The translations under genes and the position numbers were made by a program. From Pseudomonas azotoformans (GTDB lineage Bacteria > Pseudomonadota > Gammaproteobacteria > Pseudomonadales > Pseudomonadaceae): a stretch of 64,000 nucleotides of DNA. The notes below the pieces were generated by a model. The model searched no databases, was not told the origin of the DNA, and saw only the letters and a program-made list of their open reading frames with translations. Below, one piece after another: positions 55,369-64,000 of the stretch (position 1 is its first letter; each line of letters starts with the position of its first letter). The DNA lies in NCBI RefSeq assembly GCF_001579805.1, contig NZ_CP014546.1, forward strand, positions 6,262,001-6,326,000, given 5' to 3'.

Positions 55369-55505
55369 GGGCATCCCTCGACGGTGTTTTCGCGAGCTTG
55401 CGCCCTGGCGATTAATAGCCCATGACAACTGTGCGTCAGTCTGATGACAGCGCTCACGGCCCGCAAAGCGTTGTAGACTGCCAGCTCGCCGCCCAGGAGA
55501 CCGCA

Positions 55506-56255
55506 ATGGGACCCACCCTCACCCTACGCCACTACGTCGAAGCGCCCCTCGCCCACAGCCATGACCATGCGCAGTTGGTGTTCGGCCTGTCCGGGCACCT
55601 GGACCTGGAAGTGGACGGCCGTGGCAGCCAGGTGCGCGAAAGCAGCGTGATGGTGCTGCCCTTCTCGGCCCACCATGCGTGCGGCAGTCGCGATGGCAGC
55701 CGTTGCCTGGTGCTGGATGTGCCGACCGAGCACTGGGTGCTGCAATCGCTGGGCGAGCATGCCGATGCCAGTCGCCGCCTGCTCGACCAGCCCGCGCGGC
55801 TGACCCTGGACTCGCGGCAAAGCCAGCTGGTGCAATGGCTGGCACACAGCCCGGTGCATGACCCATTGATCGTGCAGCAAGGCGCGGTGCTGTTGCTGGC
55901 CAGCCTCAATCATCCGCTGGCCCCACCGCAGCCGGGCCGACGCCTGCCGTACGCAGCCTTCAATCAACATATCGAGCGACACCTTGCGCATCCGCTGCAG
56001 GTGGCTGACCTGGCGCGTATCGCTGACTTGTCAGTGGCGCGCCTGCACGCACGGTTCATGGCGGAATGCGGGCAAACACCGATGGACTACATCCGTAGCC
56101 GTCGCCTGCACATGGCCCTGGACCTGTTGCGCAAAACACCGCTGCCTATCGGTGAAATCGCCGATCGCGTCGGTTACGCCTCGCAAAGTGCCTTCGCCGC
56201 TGCAATGCTGCGGGAATTTGGCGCCTCGCCGGGTGCTTTACGGCGTAAGCCGTAG
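55506..56255 (+). CDS. AraC family transcriptional regulator
   Basis: 249 residues. A cupin-like N-terminal sensor (HSHDHAQLVFGLSGHLDLEV) precedes two C-terminal HTHs (LQVADLARIADLSVARLHAR; PIGEIADRVGYASQSAFAAA). ATG 55506 follows AGGAG. It lies divergent from the LpxH-like gene and 98 nt upstream of a DMT transporter gene in the same direction, which it probably controls; the ligand is unknown. Confidence 0.9.
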   Translation: MGPTLTLRHYVEAPLAHSHDHAQLVFGLSGHLDLEVDGRGSQVRESSVMVLPFSAHHACGSRDGSRCLVLDVPTEHWVLQSLGEHADASRRLLDQPARLTLDSRQSQLVQWLAHSPVHDPLIVQQGAVLLLASLNHPLAPPQPGRRLPYAAFNQHIERHLAHPLQVADLARIADLSVARLHARFMAECGQTPMDYIRSRRLHMALDLLRKTPLPIGEIADRVGYASQSAFAAAMLREFGASPGALRRKP

Positions 56256-56353
56256 GAAGAGTCTCGCGATAAACATCGCGAGCCGGACGACAGACACCGA
56301 TGCGGGCCACCCACTAGACTGCGGTTCTGTCACACCAAGACTCAAGGATCGCA

Positions 56354-57238
56354 ATGACTCCCCGCTCAGCCCTCGGCGCCCTGCATATCGGCGCACTGAT
56401 GTTTGGCCTCACCGGCGTATTCGGCAAACTGGCGGCCGCCTCCCCGGCCATCATCGTCTTTGGTCGCGCGGTGTTTGCCGTGGTGGCTCTGGCGGTCTTT
56501 GCACGGTTCGCCAGCAGCACCGCCTGGAAAACCCTGGAATTGCGCGACTGGCGCCGGCTGCTGGTCAGCGGCGTATTGTTGGCGGCGCACTGGGTGACCT
56601 TCTTTATTGCCGTGAAAGTCGCCGGCGTAGCGGTTGCGACCTTGGGCTTCACCGCATTTCCAGCTTTTACCGTGATCCTCGAGGGGCTGATTTTCCGCGA
56701 GCGCATCCGCGCCAACGAAGTGGTCCTGGTCGTGCTGGTCAGCGTCGGCCTGGTGTTGGTTACCCCGGACTTCAACCTTGCCAGCGAAGCCACCGGCGGA
56801 TTGCTCTGGGGCATCGCCTCGGGGTTGCTGTTTTCCCTGTTGTCACTGAATAACCGCGCCAGCTCCGGACGTATCCCGGCGGTGCAGGCGGCGCTGTGCC
56901 AGAACGTGGTGGTCGCCGTGTGCCTGTTGCCCGTGGCGGCGCCCGGTCTGACAGAGGTGCGCGCAATCGACTGGTTGTGGATCGGTTTGCTCGGCGTGTT
57001 CTGCACCGGCCTGGCCCATAGCCTGTTTGTTGCCAGCCTCGCGGTGATCAAGGCGCGTACCGCTTCGGTGGTGTTCGCCATGGAGCCGGTCTACGGCATC
57101 ACCGCGGCTTGGCTGCTGTTTGCCGAAACCCCGACCCTGCGCATGCTCTTGGGCGGTGTGTTGATCATCGTCGCGATCGTGCTGTCAGGGTTGATGGGCG
57201 GTGCCAGCCAGGCCAAGCAGCCCGCAACCACGGCCTGA
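56354..57238 (+). CDS. EamA/DMT family transporter
   Basis: 294 residues with ten hydrophobic helices in two EamA repeats (about 8-135 and 155-285). The second repeat closes with VFAMEPVYGITAAWLLFAET, typical of this exporter family. Likely an inner-membrane metabolite or drug exporter. The substrate cannot be told from sequence. It follows the AraC gene. Confidence 0.88.
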   Translation: MTPRSALGALHIGALMFGLTGVFGKLAAASPAIIVFGRAVFAVVALAVFARFASSTAWKTLELRDWRRLLVSGVLLAAHWVTFFIAVKVAGVAVATLGFTAFPAFTVILEGLIFRERIRANEVVLVVLVSVGLVLVTPDFNLASEATGGLLWGIASGLLFSLLSLNNRASSGRIPAVQAALCQNVVVAVCLLPVAAPGLTEVRAIDWLWIGLLGVFCTGLAHSLFVASLAVIKARTASVVFAMEPVYGITAAWLLFAETPTLRMLLGGVLIIVAIVLSGLMGGASQAKQPATTA

Positions 57239-57369
57239 TCTATACTTTAAACATCCGCAACAGTCTGCAGTCGTTCAACGGATAACCGACAGCTCGACGA
57301 CAGCCTGGGTGCGTTCTGAAGTTGCTGCACGCGAGTGGTCACAACTCAACGCGATGCGGGAGCTTTACC

Positions 57370-57651
57370 ATGGAAATGCTCATCAATTTGTTAGTGCAGA
57401 TCATCAGCGGGGCCGTCGGCGGCAACATTGCCGGTATGACCAAACAGAGCCTCGGGACCGGGCTCAATACACTGATCGGTGGTGTCGGCGGGCTGGTGTT
57501 GGGCCAGGTCGTCGCGGCACTCACCGGCACCTCGGGCGGTGAAGCGCTGGATGTGGCGGCGGTTGGCAGCAACATTGTCGGGGGAGGTGTCGGCGGCCTA
57601 GTGTTGACGTGGCTGATAGGTTTCATCAAACAAAAGATGGCCGCCAAATAG
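57370..57651 (+). CDS. Small glycine-zipper membrane protein, unknown function
   Basis: 93 residues. Two hydrophobic, Gly-rich stretches (about 5-25 and 34-82: SGAVGGNIAGM, LIGGVGGLVLGQVV, VGSNIVGGGVGGLVLTWLIG) show GxxxG spacing, suggesting an oligomeric inner-membrane protein. GGGAG lies 9 nt before the ATG. It resembles small uncharacterised proteobacterial glycine-zipper proteins; no function is assigned. It is convergent with the SelW-like gene across a shared terminator. Confidence 0.75.
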   Translation: MEMLINLLVQIISGAVGGNIAGMTKQSLGTGLNTLIGGVGGLVLGQVVAALTGTSGGEALDVAAVGSNIVGGGVGGLVLTWLIGFIKQKMAAK

Positions 57652-57665
57652 GACTGCGCTGCAGG

Positions 57666-57690
57666 GTCACCGCCTTTACAAGGCGGTGAC
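57666..57690. terminator. Bidirectional terminator
   Basis: GTCACCGCCTT-TAC-AAGGCGGTGAC, an 11-bp perfect stem, followed by TTTCACTG on the plus strand. It sits between two convergent genes (57651 and 57693). Confidence 0.8.
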
Positions 57691-57692
57691 TT

Positions 57693-57980
57693 TCACTGTG
57701 TGCGGTCGTTATGCCCCAGGTCCCTCTGCGGGTCGATCTGATCGCGCACGCGCTGCTTGAGTACCTTGGCCTCGGGAAAACCGCCGTCGACCTTGCGCTC
57801 CCAGATCTGCACGCCATCACAGGTGATGCGAAATGCGCCACCGGTGGCCGGTTCCAGCGCCACTTTGCCCAGGTCATCAGCAAACGTACTCAACAGTTCC
57901 TGCGCCAACCACGCGGCGCGCAGCAACCACTGACACTGGGTGCAATAGGTGATGACGATCTCGGGTTTGATCAGCGACAT
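57693..57980 (-). CDS. SelW/SelT/SelH-family (Rdx) protein
   Basis: 95 residues. Thioredoxin-like Rdx fold with the redox motif CTQC (Cys13-Cys16) near the N-terminus, followed by RAAWLAQELLSTF and the GGAFRITCDGVQIWERK strand region. It is the Cys form of selenoprotein W, presumed redox-active; the partner is unknown. AGGAG precedes the ATG with long (11 nt) spacing. Confidence 0.85.
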   Translation of the reverse strand: MSLIKPEIVITYCTQCQWLLRAAWLAQELLSTFADDLGKVALEPATGGAFRITCDGVQIWERKVDGGFPEAKVLKQRVRDQIDPQRDLGHNDRTQ

Positions 57981-58061
57981 GATTTGAAAGGCTCCTGGCG
58001 TAACGGGCTAGGCGGATCGAGTGGCTATAATACCGGCCTTTATCGCCCAGCCTCGAGATTC

Positions 58062-60254
58062 ATGATGCGCCGCCTGCTGTCCTGCCTGTTTCTGTGCTTG
58101 CTCCCCCTTGTCGCTGATGCCATTGAACCGCCACGCCCGAAGATCGGCCTGGTGCTGTCCGGCGGCGCCGCCCGTGGGTTGGCACATATCGGTGTGCTCA
58201 AGGCGCTGGAAGAGCAAGGCATCCAGATCGATGCGATTGCCGGTACCAGCATGGGCGCGGTGATCGGCGGGCTGTACGCCTCGGGCTACAAGATCGATGA
58301 GTTGGAAAAACTGGCGCTGAGCATCGACTGGCAACAGGCACTGTCCGACGCACCGCCGCGGGAAGACGTGCCGTTCCGGCGCAAGCAGGATGACCGGGAT
58401 TTCCTGGTCAAGCAGAAACTCAGCTTTCGCGACGACGGCAGCCTGGGCCTGCCACTGGGCGTGATCCAGGGCCAAAACCTGGCGTTGCTGCTGGAAAGCA
58501 TGTTCGCCCATAGCAGCAACACGCGTAACTTCGACAAGCTACCGATCCCCTTCCGCGCGGTAGCGACCGATATCACCACCGGCGAGAAAGTGGTATTCCG
58601 CAAGGGTCACCTGCCCCAAGTGATCCGCGCCAGCATGTCGATCCCGGCGGTGTTCGCGCCGGTTGAGCTGGATGGCCGACTGCTGGTGGACGGTGGCATG
58701 ACCGATAACATCCCGCTGGATGTAGCACGGGAAATGGGCGTGGATATCGCCATTGTCGTCGACATCGGCACCCCGCTGCGCTCGCGCAAGCAACTGGCGA
58801 CGGTGGTGGACGTGCTCAACCAGTCGATCACCCTGATGACCCGGCGCAACTCCGAAGAACAACTCAAGGACCTGCACCCCAAGGACGTGCTGATACAGCC
58901 GCCCCTCGCCGCCTATGGCGTGACCGACTTCGGCCGCGCCAAGGACATGATCGACGCCGGCTATCGCGCCACCCGCGTCCTCGATGCCCGGCTGGCCCAC
59001 CTGCGCCCCGCCGAGCCGATCGACCCACAACTGGTGGCCGCCCGCACACCCGGCGAACGCACGCCGGTAATCACTGCCATCAACGTGGAGAACGACTCGA
59101 AAGTCAGCGACGACGTGATCCGCTACTACATCCGCCAACCCTTGGGCGAGCCGCTCAACCTAGGGCGCCTGCAAACCGACATGGGCACCTTGTACGGCCT
59201 GGATTACTTCGAGCAGGTGCAATACCGCGTGGTGAAAAAGGGCCAGGACAACACCCTGGTGATCAGCGCGCGCGGCAAACGCAGCGGCACCGACTACCTG
59301 CGCCTGGGCTTGAACCTGTCGGATGACATGCGCGGCGACAGCGCGTTCAACCTCGGCGCCAGCTACCGCATGAACGGCATCAACCGCCTCGGCGCCGAAT
59401 GGCTGACGCGGGTGCAGATTGGGGATCGACAAGAGCTGTACAGTGAGTTCTACCAGCCGATGGACACGGGTTCGCGTTACTTTGTCGCGCCGTACATCAG
59501 CGCCCAGGCCCAGAACGTCGAGCTGATCCTGGACAACGACCCCATCTCCGAATATCGCCTGGAACGCTACGGTTTCGGCTTGAACGTCGGACGGCAGATC
59601 GGCAACAGCGGCGAGATCCGCTTCGGCGTCGGCGAAGCCTGGGGCAAGGCAGATGTGCGCATCGGCGACCGGGATCTGCCCAGCGTGAGTTTCAGCGAAG
59701 GCTTCTATGAACTGAAGTACTCCTTCGACTCCCTGGACAACGTGTACTTCCCCCATACCGGCGAAGACATCGGCCTGGCCTACCGCGAATTCGAACCGGG
59801 ACTGGGCTCGGACCAGCGTTACCGCCAGTGGGAGTTCAAGCTCGACAAGGCCATGAGCCACGGCCCGGACACCCTGGTGCTGGGCGGGCGTTACGGGCGC
59901 ACCCTGGATGATTCGGACGTGGTGATTTCCAGCTTCCTGCTGGGTGGTGCGCGGCAGCTGTCGGGCTTCCGCCAGGATGCAATCTCGGGGCAGAACATCA
60001 GCCTGATGCGCGCGGTGTACTACCGTAGGCTCACACCGCGTTCGTACCTGCCGCTGGATTTCCCGCTGTACCTGGGCGCGTCACTGGAACGCGGCCGCGC
60101 GTGGAACAATGACAATGAATTCGACAGTGGGTATATCAACGCGGCGAGTATTTTCCTGGGGTTTGATACACCGTTGGGGCCGCTGAACTTCAGCTATGGG
60201 TTCAATGATGATAATCAGAAGGCGGTATACCTGAACCTGGGGCAGACGTTCTAA
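58062..60254 (+). CDS. plpD: Patatin-like phospholipase with POTRA and beta-barrel (type Vd autotransporter, PlpD-like)
   Basis: 730 residues. Signal peptide 1-20; patatin domain about 27-225 with GGAARG oxyanion loop, Ser63 in GTSMG and Asp210 in DGG; POTRA about 310-390; 16-strand Omp85-type barrel from about 400 to the terminal Phe (LNLGQTF). It follows the layout of P. aeruginosa PlpD, a class A1 phospholipase exported by its own barrel. Two tandem ATGs make the start uncertain by one codon. The ORF extending to 57711 overlaps the opposite-strand SelW gene and is not used. Confidence 0.92.
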   Translation: MMRRLLSCLFLCLLPLVADAIEPPRPKIGLVLSGGAARGLAHIGVLKALEEQGIQIDAIAGTSMGAVIGGLYASGYKIDELEKLALSIDWQQALSDAPPREDVPFRRKQDDRDFLVKQKLSFRDDGSLGLPLGVIQGQNLALLLESMFAHSSNTRNFDKLPIPFRAVATDITTGEKVVFRKGHLPQVIRASMSIPAVFAPVELDGRLLVDGGMTDNIPLDVAREMGVDIAIVVDIGTPLRSRKQLATVVDVLNQSITLMTRRNSEEQLKDLHPKDVLIQPPLAAYGVTDFGRAKDMIDAGYRATRVLDARLAHLRPAEPIDPQLVAARTPGERTPVITAINVENDSKVSDDVIRYYIRQPLGEPLNLGRLQTDMGTLYGLDYFEQVQYRVVKKGQDNTLVISARGKRSGTDYLRLGLNLSDDMRGDSAFNLGASYRMNGINRLGAEWLTRVQIGDRQELYSEFYQPMDTGSRYFVAPYISAQAQNVELILDNDPISEYRLERYGFGLNVGRQIGNSGEIRFGVGEAWGKADVRIGDRDLPSVSFSEGFYELKYSFDSLDNVYFPHTGEDIGLAYREFEPGLGSDQRYRQWEFKLDKAMSHGPDTLVLGGRYGRTLDDSDVVISSFLLGGARQLSGFRQDAISGQNISLMRAVYYRRLTPRSYLPLDFPLYLGASLERGRAWNNDNEFDSGYINAASIFLGFDTPLGPLNFSYGFNDDNQKAVYLNLGQTF

Positions 60255-60287
60255 AGCTGCCACAGCACGAATGTCTGGGCTTTTTGT

Positions 60288-60411
60288 GGCGAGGGAGCTT
60301 GCTCCCGCTGGGGCGCGAAGCGGCCCTGAAAAGATTAACGCGTTTTTTCAGATAGACCGGGGCTGCCATAGGGCTGCTGCGCAGCCCAGCGGGAGCAAGC
60401 TCCCTCGCCAC
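60288..60411. repeat. REPIN of the GAGGGAGC type
   Basis: GTGGCGAGGGAGCTTGCTCC (60288-60307) recurs as its inverse complement at 60392-60411 (GGAGCAAGCTCCCTCGCCAC). It encloses a spacer with a further GGGCTGC-TGC-GCAGCCC hairpin. It is different from the REPIN at 21414, so at least two REPIN families share this chromosome. It also may terminate plpD transcription. Confidence 0.88.
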
Positions 60412-60438
60412 AACAAGCCCCATTATCAATCCGCGGTA

Positions 60439-60873
60439 TCAGGACTTTTCCAGATTCGACAGGATGTGTGCATGCACACGCATGCACACGCTCAAGTCGG
60501 CTTCGTCCACGCCTACAAACAGCTCATGGCGCAGGGCGGTGGCGATGGTTTCGATCTGTTCGATCAAGGGGCGGGCGGTGTCACACAGCAAAATGCGCTT
60601 GGCACGACGGTCTTCCACCACGGCCTGGCGTTGCACCAAGCCCTGGCCTTCCAGGCTGTCCAGCAGGCGGGCCAATGTCGGCCCTTCTACACCCACACTC
60701 TGCGCCAACTCACGCTGGGTGGGGGCCTCTTCAAAACGGGCCAGGTGCAGCAGCACCAGCCAGCGCGCCTGTGACAGGCCAAGCCCAGCCAGACGGCGAT
60801 CCAGCTCGGCGCGCCAACCACGGGACATTTGCGCCAATTGCATGCCAAATCGGTGTTGATCGGTTAACGGCAT
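60439..60873 (-). CDS. MarR family transcriptional regulator
   Basis: 144 residues. The winged-helix core is APTQRELAQSVGVEGPTLARLLDSLEGQGLV with the wing RQAVVEDRRAKRILL; flanking helices form the dimer interface. Closest in style to SlyA/HosA-type MarR proteins. A SlyA-like palindrome lies 44-55 nt upstream (60917-60928), pointing to autoregulation. No obvious target gene adjoins it: the 3' neighbour is plpD (convergent) and the 5' neighbour is recQ (same strand, 121 nt upstream). Confidence 0.9.
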   Translation of the reverse strand: MPLTDQHRFGMQLAQMSRGWRAELDRRLAGLGLSQARWLVLLHLARFEEAPTQRELAQSVGVEGPTLARLLDSLEGQGLVQRQAVVEDRRAKRILLCDTARPLIEQIETIATALRHELFVGVDEADLSVCMRVHAHILSNLEKS

Positions 60874-60916
60874 AAAAAACTCATGTTTTAGACTGAAAAT
60901 AAAGTGTGGCTAATTA

Positions 60917-60928
60917 TTAGTCAGCTAA
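60917..60928. promoter_or_regulatory. SlyA/MarR-type operator upstream of the marR gene
   Basis: TTAGTCAGCTAA has inverted TTAG/CTAA ends and differs from the SlyA consensus TTAGCAAGCTAA at two central positions. A second related half (CTAATTATTAG, 60910-60920) overlaps it. The location in the leader/promoter region of the MarR gene suggests self-control. Confidence 0.6.
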
Positions 60929-60994
60929 GCATGAGCTTTGCCCGTAGGCAAGAGTTGCTATGTACTGATTCGTTACATTGTCGTAATTGGCGCA

Positions 60995-63121
60995 CTAAAT
61001 TTCGAATTCAGACTGCAAAGCCGCCCGTACGCAGTACAAAACACCTTCAGGAACGCGCCCGGTGAACAGCGGGGCAATCTCAGCCACAGGTGGCAATTCG
61101 CCCTCTCCGTCCAGGAATGCATCCTGGATTTCGCCGAGCAGATCCTCGGGTAAATCAAGGGCTTGCTCCAACGATAACTGCTGCTTGCCGATGGATTCAG
61201 CGAGCAAGGTGTAGACGTTCTTTTCAGAGCATTGCAACTGGCCGGCGATCTGGATCGGAGTCATGCCGGCGCGTGCCAGGCTGATCAGTTCGTGGCGGAT
61301 ATCGGCGACTTCCTTGGGCGCTTCGGCCTGGCCGCCGAGTACCTCAAGGAAGGCCTGGCCGTAACGCTCCAGCTTGCGCGCGCCCACACCACTGACCCGC
61401 GCCATCTCGGCCATGCTGGTGGGTTGCTCGCGCAGCATCTCCAGCAGGGTGGAGTCGGGGAAAATAACGTACGGCGGCACGCTGTGTTCCTGCGCCAGTT
61501 TGCGGCGCAGGGTGCGCAAGGCTTCCCACTGCTCGCGTTCTTCGCCACGTACAAGCTGGCTGGCCTGGCTGGTGCTGGTCTTGGCGGTGGTCTGCGGCTT
61601 GAGGTCACGGCGCAGCTCCAGACTGACTTCGCCCTTGAGCAACGGCCGGCAGCTGTCATTCAGGCGCAGGCCGCCATAGCCTTCGATGTCGATGTCCACC
61701 AGGCCGCGCGCCACCATCTGCCGGAACAGCGAGCGCCACTCGCCTTCGGCGCGGGCCTTGCCGACACCATAGACCGAGAGCTTTTCATGGCCGAAGCTGC
61801 GCACCTTCTCGTTGTCCTTGCCCAGCAACACATCCACCAAGTGACCGACGCCATAACGCTGGCCGGTGCGATAGATGGCGGACAAACCCTGGCGCGCCGG
61901 CTCAGTGGCGTCCCAGGTCTGCACGCCGTCGACGCAGTTGTCGCAATGGCCGCACGGCTCGGGCATGTCTTCATCGAAATAGGCCAGCAAGGTCTGGCGA
62001 CGGCAGCGGGTCTCTTCACACAGCGAGAGCATGGCGTCGAGTTTGTGCTGTTCCAGGCGCTTGTGGCGCTCGTCGCCCTCGGAGTTCTGCAGCATCTGCT
62101 TGAGCATCACCACGTCTTGCAGGCCGTAGACCATCCACGCATCCGCCGGCAAACCGTCACGGCCGGCGCGCCCTGTTTCCTGGTAGTAGGCCTCGAGGGA
62201 TTTGGGCAGGTCCATGTGCGCAACGAAGCGCACGTTGGATTTGTCGATGCCCATGCCGAACGCGATTGTAGCCACCATGATCAGGCCTTCCTCGTTGAGG
62301 AAGCGCTTCTGGTGAGCTGACCGTGTTTCGTTGGGCAGGCCGGCGTGATACGGCAGCGCCGGGTAGCCTTGTTCACAGAGAAACGCGGCCACCTCATCGA
62401 CCTTCTTGCGCGACAGGCAATAGACGATGCCCGCATCGCTGCGCCGCTCGGAAAGGAACGCCAGCAGCTGTTTGCGCGGCTGCTCCTTGGGCACGATGCG
62501 GTAGAAAATGTTCGGACGGTCAAAGCTCGACAGGAAGCGCTCGGCGTTCTGCAGGTGCAGGCGCTCGACGATTTCTTCGCGGGTGCGCTTGTCGGCCGTG
62601 GCGGTCAGGGCAATGCGCGGCACATCGGGAAACAGCTCTGCCAATTGGCCGAGCTGCAAATACTCGCGACGGAAGTCATGACCCCATTGGGAGACGCAGT
62701 GGGCTTCGTCGATGGCAAACAGGGCGATTTCCAGGCTTTGCAAAAAAGCCAGCATGCGCGGCTGCACCAGACGCTCGGGGGCCAGGTACAGCATCTTCAC
62801 TTCACCGCGCTTGATCCGTGCCGCCAGGTCGCGCTGCTGCTCGGCACTGAGGGTGGAGTTCAACGACGCGGCGGCGACGCCGAGTTCTTCAAGGGTGGCC
62901 ACCTGGTCGTCCATCAGGGCGATCAGCGGCGACACCACCACGGCCAGGCCATTGCGCAACAGCGCCGGCACCTGGAAGCACAACGATTTACCACCGCCAG
63001 TAGGCATCAGGACCAGTGCGTCACCGCCATTGGCCACGCGCTCAATGATCGCACCCTGGCGGCCACGAAAACTGTCGTAGCCGAAGATGTCCTTGAGGAC
63101 GCGTTGTGCCTGCTCGAGCAT
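60995..63121 (-). CDS. recQ: ATP-dependent DNA helicase RecQ
   Basis: 708 residues. Helicase motif I is [12 protein letters not shown] (39-50), with DEAH in [15 protein letters not shown]. The RecQ Zn-binding Cys (ETRCRRQ, then CGHCDNC) and winged-helix domain follow, then an HRDC domain (about 525-600). It also has an extra C-terminal helix-rich tail (about 610-708). It unwinds DNA 3'-5' in recombination and repair. ATG at 63121 rather than the extended frame. The tail contains a degenerate HTH ([21 protein letters not shown]), common in Pseudomonas RecQ. Confidence 0.95.
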   Translation of the reverse strand: MLEQAQRVLKDIFGYDSFRGRQGAIIERVANGGDALVLMPTGGGKSLCFQVPALLRNGLAVVVSPLIALMDDQVATLEELGVAAASLNSTLSAEQQRDLAARIKRGEVKMLYLAPERLVQPRMLAFLQSLEIALFAIDEAHCVSQWGHDFRREYLQLGQLAELFPDVPRIALTATADKRTREEIVERLHLQNAERFLSSFDRPNIFYRIVPKEQPRKQLLAFLSERRSDAGIVYCLSRKKVDEVAAFLCEQGYPALPYHAGLPNETRSAHQKRFLNEEGLIMVATIAFGMGIDKSNVRFVAHMDLPKSLEAYYQETGRAGRDGLPADAWMVYGLQDVVMLKQMLQNSEGDERHKRLEQHKLDAMLSLCEETRCRRQTLLAYFDEDMPEPCGHCDNCVDGVQTWDATEPARQGLSAIYRTGQRYGVGHLVDVLLGKDNEKVRSFGHEKLSVYGVGKARAEGEWRSLFRQMVARGLVDIDIEGYGGLRLNDSCRPLLKGEVSLELRRDLKPQTTAKTSTSQASQLVRGEEREQWEALRTLRRKLAQEHSVPPYVIFPDSTLLEMLREQPTSMAEMARVSGVGARKLERYGQAFLEVLGGQAEAPKEVADIRHELISLARAGMTPIQIAGQLQCSEKNVYTLLAESIGKQQLSLEQALDLPEDLLGEIQDAFLDGEGELPPVAEIAPLFTGRVPEGVLYCVRAALQSEFEI

Positions 63122-63397
63122 GTAAAACTCCAAAATAGTGCCGAAATCCCTCTGTACAGGCTGGCCGAAAAAAACCGCTTTCACGGGAAATAATCCGTAA
63201 GCGAAGTTTTCGCGCACTGGCGCTTGGCCTGCAAGGGCATCACAAAACGCGGCAGTATACCCGAGCGCTACCCGGCAAAGGGCGCCACTGACGAACAGCG
63301 AGCGCTATCTAAAACCTGGCAAATATGCAGTGCGGCTGGCCTGGGCGCTCAAGAAAGCCTAGAATTCAGCATCGTTTATTCCCAAGGTAGTCCTTCA

Positions 63398-63985
63398 ATG
63401 TCCTTCGCTGAGCAACTAACCCGCCTGCAAGCCTTCCTCGACGCCGATGAGCTGCATGACGAGGCGCTGGACTACGTGGCCGCCCACGGCTACCTGACCG
63501 CCCTGTCGATCTGCTCCGACGTCGTCCCCGACCGTGAATGGATCGATGCACTGTTCGCCGAAGAGCCGCACTACACCGACGCGGCCCAACGCGAAGAAAT
63601 CGAATCCACCCTGCTGGCCCTCAAGGCCCACATCGGTCGCCAACTGGCTTCCGACGAAGAGTTCGAGCTGCCGTGCGAACTGGACCTGGGCGAAGAGCCG
63701 GATGACTCCGACCTGCGCGGCTGGTGCATCGGCTTCATGGAAGGCGTTTTCCTGCGCGAAGCCGCGTGGTTCGAAACCGCCGAGGAAGAAGTCAGCGAAA
63801 TGCTGCTGCCGATCATGGTCGGTTCCGGCCTGTTCGACGACCAGCCTGAATTCGCCGACATCGCCGCCGACGCCAACCTGATGGACGACATGATCGTTCA
63901 GATCCCGGAAGCCCTGACCGCGCTGTACCTGCTGTGCAACGCACCTGACGAAAAACCGGCGATCCTCAAACCACGTCACCACTGA
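63398..63985 (+). CDS. UPF0149 (YecA/YgfB) family protein
   Basis: 195 residues, acidic, all-helical. The mid-segment LRGWCIGFMEGVFLREAAWF and the C-terminal IPEALTALYLLCN are conserved in the UPF0149 family. No SEC-C zinc tail (C-x-C..HC) is present, so it is the YgfB-like form. Function unknown. The 276-nt gap to recQ (63122-63397) should hold both divergent promoters; no repeat or RNA was seen there. Confidence 0.88.
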   Translation: MSFAEQLTRLQAFLDADELHDEALDYVAAHGYLTALSICSDVVPDREWIDALFAEEPHYTDAAQREEIESTLLALKAHIGRQLASDEEFELPCELDLGEEPDDSDLRGWCIGFMEGVFLREAAWFETAEEEVSEMLLPIMVGSGLFDDQPEFADIAADANLMDDMIVQIPEALTALYLLCNAPDEKPAILKPRHH

Positions 63986-64000
63986 GTCGCTTGCCCGTGA

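Noticed and set aside
57711..58061. N-terminal extension of the patatin ORF
   Set aside because: It overlaps the opposite-strand SelW-like gene and precedes a clear signal peptide starting at 58062.

Overview
The window is chromosomal DNA from a fluorescent pseudomonad, most likely the Pseudomonas fluorescens group. The reasons are the FleQ/FleSR/FleN/FlhF polar-flagellum gene set, the second stator MotCD, the HptB-HsbR-HsbA switch lying beside fliK and fliJ, the phhRABC phenylalanine genes, a type Vd patatin, and REP/REPIN intergenic repeats of the GTGGGAGC..GCTTGC type. This is inference from gene content and order; no database was searched.

Layout. 1-510: the end of an IS3-family element running off the left edge. 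511-1118: an island of structured intergenic repeats. 1127-50027: one very long minus-strand motility and chemotaxis region. Reading in the direction of transcription (high to low coordinates) it holds flgFGHIJKL, an orphan FabH-like synthase, fliC-flaG-fliD-fliS-fliT, fleQ, fleSR, fliEFGHIJ, hsbA-hsbR-hptB, fliK, fliLMNOPQR-flhB, two cold-shock-domain genes, flhA-flhF-fleN-fliA, cheYZAB, motCD, a ParC/ParP-like pair, cheW and a DUF2802 gene. The left boundary is the repeat island, and flgBCDE, expected upstream of flgF, are not in the window. 50219-54477: phhR and the divergent phhABC. 54559-63985: ordinary housekeeping and accessory genes (LpxH-like phosphatase, AraC regulator with DMT exporter, glycine-zipper protein, SelW-like protein, PlpD-type patatin, MarR regulator, RecQ, UPF0149 protein).

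Regulation can be read from the sequence. Six minus-strand sites fit the sigma-54 -24/-12 pattern with exact 10-nt GG-GC spacing, upstream of flgF, fleS, fliE, fliK, fliL and flhA. fliC has a sigma-28 type promoter. This matches the FleQ -> RpoN -> FleSR -> FliA hierarchy known in P. aeruginosa. FleQ keeps the c-di-GMP-contacting residues and has no receiver Asp. FleN, FlhF and the ParC-like ATPase set flagellar number and polar placement of flagella and arrays. HptB/HsbR/HsbA would feed phosphorelay information to FliA/FlgM or c-di-GMP partners.

The points most worth a second look are: a repeat family whose copies fold into a three-way junction and sit just behind stop codons (one copy next to an IS insertion); a tandem of a normal and a degenerate cold-shock protein inserted between flhB and flhA; an orphan KAS III next to flagellin without glycosyltransferases; a CheA with a four-fold repeated motif in its linker; a PhhR that lacks GAFTGA; structured RNA between fliA and cheY; and a SlyA-type operator in front of the marR gene.
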